Shown here piece after piece: positions 10,398-19,042 of a stretch of 21,477 bases of DNA. Within the stretch, counting starts at the first letter, position 1. Every line of letters begins with the position of its first letter. The translations under genes and the position numbers were made by a program. Origin of the DNA: Conidiobolus incongruus B7586 (taxonomy: Eukaryota; Entomophthoromycota; Entomophthoromycetes; Entomophthorales; Conidiobolaceae); the NCBI GenBank assembly GCA_000697335.1, contig JNEM01015312.1, forward strand, positions 1 to 21,477, given 5' to 3'. The notes below the pieces were generated by a model. The model had not been told where the DNA came from. It was given only the letters and a program-made list of their open reading frames with translations, and did no database searches.

Positions 10398-11414
10398 ATG
10401 TCAAAATCTAAACTTTAATGCTGATAAAATTCATTATATTGATGATGAATCTAGATTAGAATTGGGTATTATAAAATTTTTTAATTTAATATGATTGATT
10501 TGATTTAAAATTTAGATCAAGTTACCTATCTATCATATTCTGACAACCCGCTGAGTAAATATAAAACTCTGAATATATTATACAATGTTTTAAATTGATT
10601 TTAGGAGATATTTGAGTTTTTGAAAATCCAGAATTAAATAATAATTCTCTAATTATTGCTAGGATATGTTTTCAAAATAATTAAATTCAATCCATTATAT
10701 CAAATTATTAAATAATTGATTGGGTAACACAATTAGTGTCAATAATGTTTGTGAACTAGAATTTTTTTATAATAACCCATTACCACCTCCACCCAAAATT
10801 TCGGGTGAAATTGCATTCGACGTCATCATTTATGGAGTTGTCGCTATGATTTTTCTGAATTATATCTTTGAATGCTTGAGAGTTTGCTTTAGAGTATACT
10901 GCGGCAATTGTATCAAATCTGATAACGATTCACACACCAATTCGATCTGGTACAGTTAATGGTAATCAATTTTGCGACAATCCTCAACATTTTGTTAGTA
11001 ATAGCGATGGTAATATATTTAATATATTCAATGTTATCATTTTTAATCAATTTGATTTTAGCAGTCCCTTCATATGATTTAATTAATTCAAATGCTTCGT
11101 TGGCAATTCCTCTATCGAATACCAAATACAATTACAGTTTAGATCTCAAATGTCCTAACTATTCAAAGCCTCTTTTGTCTAACATTGGTTTGAATACAAA
11201 TACTAAGTAATTTATTTTGATCATTATATGTGAATAATTTAAAATCTATAGATGTCAAGCAATTGCACCAATACCATTACTTTCTCATCCTCCAGAACTC
11301 AATTAAATTCACTCAGTTTTGGTTAATCATTCAGAGTTTGATTAAGAAAATGATAACCACCACGATCACCAGACTAGTCATCATCACCACTCTTACCAGC
11401 ATGATAAATATTAA
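10398..11414 (+). pseudogene. Broken middle copy of the PPxY/His-rich membrane protein gene
   Basis: The whole layout of copy 3 can be followed: an N-terminal exon ending L-E-L at about 10464, exon 2 (D-Q-V-T-Y-L ... D-N-P-L) to about 10554, a third exon (L-I-I-A-R-I), the membrane-span exon (about 10720-10990), the exon with V-P-S-Y-D-L-I-N and C-P-N-Y-S-K-P (11062-11209), and the His-rich tail (about 11253-11414). Splice sites at the shared positions are mostly kept. It is dead by several independent changes: exon 1 is 5 bases shorter than in copy 3 and loses frame from its ATG; the Trp codon conserved in copy 3 is TGA; the frame shifts in the linker after the span, so that V-N-G-N-Q-F-C-D-N-P-Q-H-F-V lies in another frame; and the tail is split over two frames. 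The PPxY motif is reduced to V-P-S-Y. This looks like a host gene copy, not a mobile element. Confidence 0.7.
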
Positions 11415-11963
11415 ATATTTTACCAGCTCTTATGATTATTTAAACAATTATTCAATACAATCACCTGAAAATATTATGAATAATAAAATTTTGACAAATT
11501 ATTAATCGAATGATTTTCAATTATACACTACTTTCAATTAAAACTCAGTCATAAAACATGAAAAATTAATAGTTTAAATTATTGATATGTTATCTATTTC
11601 TAAAACAATTTTGTTTAATTTTTCAATAATAAATTACTTTGACCATCAAATGAAGGCATATGCAAATTGATGTATACATCGAATGTAGAGATAATTCCAA
11701 GGTCAAAACTTCCAATTCTATATAATTGATTTGGTTTAATTATATTATAATTAATAAATATTTGTTAATAATGCCAAAAATTCAATCTGTAATTATTTTC
11801 CAAATAATTTTAAAATGAGTTTGATTGAAGTTTAACATTATTCATTTGTCAATATTTTTTAGATTTCATTCGAATTAATCCCATAAAATTAATTCTAATC
11901 AATTTCACATTTTGATATTATAAATTCAATCTTAAATCAGTCTCAATACATTAACATCATAAA
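11415..11963. other. AT-rich intergenic stretch, upstream region of copy 3
   Basis: Spacer between the broken copy and copy 3. No open frame or RNA recognised. If copy 3 has a signal-peptide exon it would have to lie here; I could not find one. Confidence 0.5.
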
Positions 11964-13070
11964 ATGACTTTATCCTCAATAAATTTTCACTTCAAACATG
12001 TTCAATGTATTGACGATGAATGCAATTTGGAATTAGGTAATTTTTACAAATTTTAAATGTATATTGTTTTTCAATAAGATTTAGATTCTGTTCAATGTAT
12101 TTCAAATTCCGGTGACCCATTGAGTAAATATTGAATATTCAATATTGCTGTAACACTGAGTTAATGCTATTTTTAGGAGATATTTGGATATGTGAGGATA
12201 TTAGGTCTAAAGATAAAGAGCCTTTACTTATTGGTAGAATATTTTGTCATAGTAAATTTATACAATTTGGTGTTAAAAAAATTTAATTAAATAATATTTA
12301 TAAGATCATAAACTATATCCAAATAGCGTATGCACTCTGAAATTTTCTTCTAATATTCCTAAAAATTCACCTTATCCAGAAATGCCTCCACCGCACAAAC
12401 CACATAGTCCGGAGTTATCATTCGAAGTGCTCTTCAATCTCTTCTTCTACAGTATTCTCGGTCTCGCTATTTTAATGATTCTCGCTGGTTTCATTCGATC
12501 GTGCCGCGATAGCTGTAATGATCACAGTAGTCATTCGCATCCTCATTTCACTCATTATGCTGTTAACGGTCGGCAGTTTTGCGATAATCCTCAACATTTT
12601 GTGACTAACAATGATGGTATCATATTTATATAATTTTTTATTCAATATTTTTATTAATTTGAGTTTAGCACCTCCTCAATATGAAGTAATTAATTCGAAT
12701 CCAACATCAAGTACACCTCTGTTGAATAATACATCCAACCATTGCTTGGAACCGAGGTGTCCCAACTACTTGAAGCCTTTTATACCTAGCACTGGTTTGA
12801 ATACTCATCCTACGTAATTTATATCTAACATTATATTTAAATACCACTAATTAATTATGTAATAGTTACCAAGCAATTAATCCAATTCCACCAATTTTAG
12901 TTCATCACCCAGAATATGATTATTATAACGATCATCATCACCTTCACAATGTTATAGTCCATTGTAGTCCACCTCGTCATCATGATAATCATCAACATTA
13001 CTTTTTCGGCCATTATGATTCATCTCACCATCATCACAATAACCACCATGGGTCTCACCACCATTATTGA
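11964..13070 (+). CDS. Single-span membrane protein with PPxY motif and His-rich tail, copy 3
   Basis: Best model: six exons, 11964-12036, 12085-12123, 12177-12251, 12305-12616, 12669-12813 and 12866-13070, with introns of 48-61 bases, giving 282 aa in frame. Residues 1-100 form a Cys-containing N-terminal region (C15, C20, C29, C43, C61, C72); a hydrophobic span covers about 104-126 and is followed by R-S-C-R; then V-N-G-R-Q-F-C-D-N-P-Q-H-F-V, A-P-P-Q-Y-E-V-I-N (PPxY at 168-171), C-x4-C-x-N-Y-x-K-P-F, and a tail at 229-282 that is about one-third His. Positive charge after the span predicts N-out, C-in. The shorter model starts at ATG 12382 (194 aa) and leaves exons 1-3 as a separate 73-aa gene. 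The fused model is favoured because both parts recur together in the broken copy and would be under 100 bases apart. Lack of a signal peptide argues against it. Function is inferred only: WW-domain ligase adaptor, possible metal binding. Confidence 0.65.
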
Positions 13071-13905
13071 AACTAAATATTTCACTAACATTTGGAATTT
13101 TTTTAATTAATTATATTCAATCCTATATGAAATTACTATTTTTCACTTTTAAATATATCTCAATTTTTAATTATATTAATAAATATTTTTTATAGTTTAG
13201 ATAAATATTACTGAATTCAATTCGGAAGGGGAGGAGTGAAATATTATTAAAATTTATATCCTTGTTTGGTATATAAAATATAATCATTAAATTATTCATT
13301 TTATAATTTGAAATTTTTTCAACTAAATTTTTGACCAATTTAATTTATGAATTAGAAATTGATATGAAAAATATATTATTTTTTAATCTTATTGTATTTA
13401 TTAACCAATGTAATATACAAAAATTTTATGAATTTCATATAGTCGGATCGATTAGATCATAGCAAGATAACTGAGTATTCGGAACAATGTGGAAAATTTC
13501 GGAGCAAAGAGTACAGATAAAATTGATAGAAGATTGAACATGAGTGATCAAAATGGCTATAGATGGATAAAGTATAGGGAATTAGGGACTTAATGACATT
13601 TTTAATTGAGTTTGAAAATTAAATAATATAATCATTGAATAACATAAAATTATATTTTGGTTGAAAATTGTAGAACTTATGCAAACAATTGATTTATATT
13701 AAAAATCTATATTTTTTTTAAATATTTAAAGTAATAATTTGATTTTTTTATTATTTTATTAATTAAATATTTATAGAAATTGTAAAATATTTGAGAGTTA
13801 GAAATTAATGTTAAATGATATAATAAATATTGATTTATAATATATATATTAAATAATCAATTTATAATATAATTTTATTACTATTTCACTATTTATAACC
13901 AAATT
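13071..13905. other. Intergenic stretch with a WRKY-like coding trace
   Basis: Mostly AT-rich. A GC-raised patch at 13440-13600 holds a 40-codon open stretch on the plus strand (13471-13593, first ATG 13540) that ends in N-G-Y-R-W-I-K-Y-R-E-L-G. A second short open stretch is at about 13203-13277. Neither can be built into a gene. The 3' end of the DAHP synthase mRNA, with an AATAAA on minus at 13879-13874, reaches into the right edge. Confidence 0.4.
13874..13879 (-). terminator. Poly(A) signal AATAAA for DAHP synthase
   Basis: AATAAA on the minus strand 26 bases past the stop codon of the DAHP synthase gene, a usual place for a polyadenylation signal. In sequence this AT-rich a chance match is possible. 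Confidence 0.4.
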
Positions 13906-15711
13906 TTATAAGGTGTTGAAGCCCGATCTTTCTTTTTCAAAATATTTTGAAATCATGAAGGACATGTCCAAAGATTGTTCGTAATTGAGTCTAGGATCGC
14001 AATAAGTTTGGTAATTAGTGGGTAAATCCGCAGATTCCAATTGCATGGAGCCTCCGATACATTCCGTGACGGAATCACCCGTGAGTTCAAAGTGCACTCC
14101 GTTCAATTTGGATTGGTGCTTCTTGTGAATGCGCAAGCATTCACCCAACTCTTTGAGAATGTTGTCGAAGTGGCGGGGTTTGAGACCGTTTGTCGAGGGT
14201 TCGGTATTACCGTGCATAGGATCACATACCCAGACAACGATATGGCCAGAAGCTTGAACTGCTTCGATGATCTTGGGCAGGTGGGTTTCAACTTTGTTGG
14301 CACCAAAACGCGTGATTAATGAGATCTTACCGATCTCCTTGTTGGGATTCAAAGTGTCTAAGATCTTGATTAATTCTTCAGGGACTGTGGTGGGACCAAC
14401 CTTGATACCAATGGGATTTACAACACCTCTCAAGAATTCAATGTGAGCGCCATCTAATTGACGAGTTCTATCGCCCACCCACAAGTAGTGACTGCTGGAA
14501 ACATAATACTTGGTAATACCATCATTGTCAATAAATTTGCGACAAAGAGCGCCCTCATAATCAAGCATTAAAGCTTCATGAGACATGAAAATATCGACAG
14601 CTTTGATTTCTTGAGGGGTAAGACCATTGCCCTTAACAGCACCAATGACTTCCATAAAGTTCATAGAGCTGTTGATTTGAGACACGACTGATTGGTATTC
14701 TTCCCGGAGCTGTTGATTTTGAACATGGCCCAAATTCCAGTGGGAAGGATCATGCAAATCTAAAAATCTGTCAATTACTTTATTATAATATGCAATTTGA
14801 TTATCTAACTCACCAGCAAAGCCGGCTATAAATATCATAGTTAGTAAATGATTAAGATTGATAAATTATATAATTAATAATTACTAGATAATATTGAGCG
14901 GACATAGTTGAGTGTAGCAGCGGAGTGGAAATAAGCTCTGTAGTTATATCAATTAATATCTTCTCGATAAGGTAGTATTTGTATTTGATGAAACTTACTT
15001 CACCAAGCGTTCAGGATCAGGTTGACGTTGATTAAGTTCATAACCATTAATGTTATCACCTCTAAAATATTCAAAAATTCAATATTTGGTCATGCATTTC
15101 ATCATAAATCATATTTATCAATAACTACCTGAAACTTGGGTATTCAACACCATTAACGATTTCAGTCGGCTTAGATCTAGGTTTAGCGTACTTTAAAAAA
15201 GTTCAAATTTAATACCAAGCTCATATCAAAAATATATTAAAAATAATACCTGACCAGCCATTCTGGCAATACGAACAACGGGAATTCTAGCACCCCAAAT
15301 TAAAACTAAACTCATTTGTAACAATACTTTTAACTTGTTTTCGATTTGACTCTGATCACTCCATTAATAACTGTAAATTCAATGTTTTTTTTTGAATATA
15401 TTACTTGTGTACAGTAATCGAACAACTCTGCACAGTCTCCACCTTGAAGTAAGAAACTTTTACCAAGAGCTACATCGCGCAATTTGTTTCGCAAATTTTG
15501 TACCTAATTAATAGATAATTTTAATGTTAATTTGAATTGATCAGTACATTTAACAAAATAAAATTACTTCAACGTGGTTGACAAGAGGAGGTAAGTGAGC
15601 AATTTTATTAATAGCTTGCTGTAAACTCTCGGGGTCATCATACTGAACAGCTTGGTGAATAGGCTTATTTTTCCAACTATCAGGACTCCACTGCTTTGAT
15701 TCTTGGGACAT
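13906..15711 (-). CDS. Class II 3-deoxy-D-arabino-heptulosonate 7-phosphate (DAHP) synthase
   Basis: Seven exons, 15711-15568, 15503-15405, 15351-15250, 15190-15129, 15061-14999, 14937-14885 and 14825-13906, with introns of 53-67 bases, give 480 aa, the normal length of the family. It condenses phosphoenolpyruvate with erythrose 4-phosphate, the first step of the shikimate pathway to Phe, Tyr and Trp, in the cytosol. Hallmarks: W-S-P-D-S-W near the N terminus, L-Q-G-G-D-C (Cys72), R-M-A-G-Q-Y-A-K-P-R-S, G-D-N-I-N-G-Y, S-H-E-A-L, W-V-G-D-R-T-R-Q-L-D-G-A-H, D-P-M-H-G-N, F-E-L-T-G, C-D-P-R-L-N. The family's metal ligands Cys, His, Glu and Asp correspond to C72, H379, E421 and D451. The third exon needs the acceptor at 15352; the nearer AG before it brings in a stop. 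The plant/fungal-type class II enzyme differs from yeast Aro3/Aro4 (class I). No damage seen. Confidence 0.96.
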
Positions 15712-15792
15712 AATGGTCTATTTCAAACAAAAATTTGTATTAATGTTAATCTAATGTTCAATTTATATATTATATATGATATTATAGGTTGA

Positions 15793-15862
15793 AACTTCTC
15801 TTGTTTGGTAATAATTATCACACAATAATCTTTTTTCCAAGGTTGAAATCAAACAAGAAGTT
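15793..15862. repeat. Short inverted repeat upstream of DAHP synthase
   Basis: Arms 15793-15807 and 15850-15862 are inverted matches of 13 bases with a 2-base gap; each is preceded by a direct repeat GGTTGAAA (15787-15794, 15841-15848). They lie 80-150 bases before the ATG, in the presumed promoter or 5' leader. Role unknown. Confidence 0.35.
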
Positions 15863-15905
15863 ATACAGAACTTTTTTATTTGTGAAATTTAAGATCCATT
15901 AGTTT

Positions 15906-16976
15906 TTATTTATATTGTTTTTGGTTCCATTTAAAATCTATGACATCTTTCAAAAAATTCCTAAATGAACCAATCAATAGCTCAATTGTGGCTGGTTACA
16001 TCTTTTGAGTCATAATTACCCCCAGTCATCATCTAATAAATATAAAATCATAGAGAATTCACTCTTACCATAAGTATCCAACGTTGTGCATCTATGAACT
16101 ACCAAATTCTCAATATCCCTAGGTAAAATTACCCTAATAATCCCAAAATATTTGAATTTTCTAAATTTAGTAATAATAAATTATATTGATTATAAACAGA
16201 GATTTTAGAAATATTTTTATTAAATTATCAATATATTGATAATTTTTTTGGCATGTGAAACCAATAGCATAATTAGGTTGATAATAAATTTAATAGAATT
16301 TTAATTTATCAAGTTTTTATAACTTTTAAATATATTAATTTTTTTGAAAGATATCATTTGAAATGAATAATATGATGAATTGAGGCTCTTTTTATTTTCA
16401 AATATATATAATAATATCAATTTATCAATTCGATAAATATGTATATATATCAAAATTATGTAATAAAACAAAAATAAATATTAATGTAATAAGATATTTC
16501 TTATAATTTAATATTGATATAATAAAGTATAGTCAAAATGCATTCATCCGATAGTTTCATATATCAGTGATTGTATAAACTATAATCGGAGTAAAATTTA
16601 AATTTTGAATATAAAATCAATTTAATTATAATATATTAAAAATTTAATTAGCTTAACAAGATATCGCATTGACATTTTTAGATAATTTTGTTATTTTATC
16701 TAACAGAATAATGTTTAAAAAATTGATTCGATCATCAAAACTTTTTCATATGCTGCAACCCTTTAAAGCCCCTTTTATTAATAATCCAATATCACATTTA
16801 AAATTATTTTTTCAATAAAAATATATTATTTATACTAAAATAGTAAACTATTCAACTATTTTATTAAATACCTGAAAGATTTTTCTACATCAGATTAAAA
16901 TGGAAATTACTACCTTTTGCCCGGCACGGCAAAATTACCTGATTTGTCTCATATCTGTTATTGAGGATTTATTCAT
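15906..16976 (-). other. Possible intron-rich gene or gene relic, structure unresolved
   Basis: Two minus-strand blocks at the 3' end join well: an open block from about 16162 to 16069 ends in a strong donor (G|GTAAGA), and after a 77-base intron a second block, 15991-15906, continues in phase to a stop. Further coding-like pieces upstream are 16976-16939 (ATG, 12 codons, then GTAATT), about 16740-16640, and 16560-16501, whose L-S-D-E-C-I-L-T-I-L-Y-Y-I resembles the start of an F-box. I could not connect the pieces in one frame without stops, so this may be a real gene misread, a decayed one, or chance in AT-rich DNA. No family assigned. Confidence 0.25.
16006..16012. promoter_or_regulatory. 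Gcn4/CPC1-type site TGAGTCA upstream of DAHP synthase
   Basis: TGAGTCA is a perfect TGASTCA core as bound by fungal Gcn4/CPC1/CpcA bZIP activators of amino acid biosynthesis genes. It lies 295 bases before the DAHP synthase ATG, and a CCAAT sits at 15970-15974. The target is of the right class, but the 7-mer also turns up elsewhere in the window, and it lies inside the possible intron of the tentative upstream gene. Confidence 0.35.
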
Positions 16977-18323
16977 GAGAAATCTTTGAGGTTTATATCA
17001 ATAAGCATAATTTGTGAATGGTGAAGGGTTTGATAGATTATAAATTACAAATAATATTTTTGTATTATTGGCAATTGATACAATAGAAATATTCATCAGT
17101 TATCTATTAATTATTCAGGTAATTAAATTATTTTTATTATTGATATTTTAAAATTTTTTTAGATATTTATAATTACATAGTATATATCTTAATGTTTTTA
17201 TTCTAATTCAATGAATATGCGTAATTATATAATTATTGTCAAATACTATGTATTCATATTTACGAATTCAATAGAATACCTATTAAAAATTATAAATATA
17301 GGTTCATTCTAACCAAAATAAAATTCATAAACTATCAAATTTCAAAATTGCAATATTATATATTTCTATAACTTGTATAATATTTAATATACAATAATTA
17401 AAATTCATTTTTATTGTTTATTTACAGATGATTATTTCATTATGTATTTTTTCAGAGATTTGTATTAAAGTATTTGTTTAAATATAAAATATTTGATATA
17501 TAAGAAAATTGTATTATTAAAAATTTTAATACATTGAATGATCATAGAATGGAATGTTGCGATAGATATTTGTATTATAGATCAATCAGAATGAACCCTG
17601 TCAAGTTTATTACTCAAATACAGATGCAGATACAGATTGTCAGTCATAGTTTTAGTGAATTAAATGGAATTTTCCAATTCTGAAATTTACTAAGGGAATA
17701 TAATAATATTCTATTCGAATTAAATCAATAGCAGAATTTTCATCATATTATACAATTAATTTCAGAATTTAATGATTATATTAATTATATTTCAATTATA
17801 TATTTTGAGATTATATTAATATATAATTTAATATTTCATGAGTCATTATACTAATTTTTTAATAAATATAATTCAAATATAACCATTATTATTTTTCAAT
17901 ATCTCGCATTTATCTACTATTTAATTTTTCTATATCTTGTCATAAGAACTAAATTTAATATATCTATTAAATTTCAAGCCAGTCAAATTGACATTTAATT
18001 GAAGAATAAGTTATTTATGATACTTATTAATACACTATGAGATTCATTAAATATAACATAATATATCATTAACTTATTTAATAATTGAGAATTTTAATAT
18101 TTAAATGTCTTTGGATTAACTTGATATTTATTAATTGAGTTTGATAAAAATTGTAATATGATAAAGTTATATTAATATGTTTGTTAATAAATAATAATTA
18201 TTTTTTAATTATTATTAATTATTGATTATATTGAAACTTTTTAATATTAGTAATTAAAATATATTTTTAATAACTTGAAATATAATCATATATTACTATA
18301 TTTCAAGCCATAATTTTTATATA
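16977..18323. other. Long AT-rich stretch, nothing recognised
   Basis: No open frame of note, no RNA motif and no clear repeat. The sequence is A/T-rich but not simple repeats. It marks the passage from the gene region to the element-rich right flank. Confidence 0.55.
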
Positions 18324-18688
18324 TGTTGAGAGAATAATTTTCAAAAATCTTATATAGTAATATATTTTATATTTAGTTAATAAAGTCATATGTACTTCTA
18401 TTGTTAATTTAATTATAAATGTACAATTAATTTAACTAATTAACATGACTATTTTTATTTTCCTCTCAATATCTTACTATTTTTTGATTTTTATTAATTA
18501 CTATTATTTTCTTAGATTTACAATTATCCCTATTAATTTTGTAATATAAATACTACCTATTATATTATTTATAGTTCGAAGTTTCAATAAACTTACTGAT
18601 ATATTGAATTGATTTCCTTATTATTAATTTAAGCTTTTTTGTGCATTATGTCATAATTGCCACTAATTACTATTATATTATAAAAACA
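18324..18688. mobile_element. Degenerate LTR fossil related to the solo LTR at 19607
   Basis: It starts TGTTGAGAGA, and several blocks align in order with the solo LTR of 19607-20005: a pyrimidine-rich CTCTCAAT...CTTACTATTTTTT block, an ACTACCTA block, and a GAAG...AATAAACTT block. The end is set at a CA at 18687-18688 by length and is approximate. No target duplication can be confirmed in this AT-rich flank and no internal retrotransposon region adjoins. It is an old, broken LTR fossil, more AT-rich and so probably older than its relative. Confidence 0.55.
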
Positions 18689-18963
18689 TATATCAATCAT
18701 TACATATATTAAAATCAAATCATATATTTTATATATTCAATAAAAATTAAGGAAAATATCAAAATTTAATGTTGTATAAGCTATGAATATTGACTCATAT
18801 TTATATTATTTAGTCTTTTCCATAGAATATCTATAATTTATTTTTTTATTAAAAATATTTAAATTATATTTTATATAATCAAAGTTATTAATTTATATAA
18901 TAATTTAATATCATATAAAATTTAAGTTTAAAATCTTATATATATATATATTATATAATATAT

Positions 18964-19042
18964 TATACACTAGTCTGTAAAAATGAGTTATAAAATTATG
19001 ATTATATATACTAGCCTGCAAAAATAAGTCATAAAATTAAAA
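18964..19042 (+). repeat. Two direct copies of the Tc1-like terminal motif
   Basis: Copies at 18964-19000 and 19006-19042 share a motif of about 35 bases containing CTAG(C/T)CTG(C/T)AAAAAT, differing mainly by C/T and G/A changes. The same motif is inverted at about 20947-20984 and 1455-1487, marking the outer ends of Tc1-like copies B and A. The second copy is the left end of copy B; the first may be the left-over end of another element. Confidence 0.6.

Noticed and set aside
11230-11505. 91-codon open frame in the broken middle unit
   Set aside because: An off-frame reading across the pseudogene tail; similarity to copy 3 lies in other frames.
14041-14319. 92-codon plus-strand and 67-codon minus-strand open frames within the last DAHP synthase exon
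   Set aside because: Shadows of a strongly conserved coding exon in other frames.
16916-16950. Small GC-rich patch as a structured RNA
   Set aside because: Too short, without a recognisable RNA motif; it may be part of an intron of the tentative gene on the minus strand.
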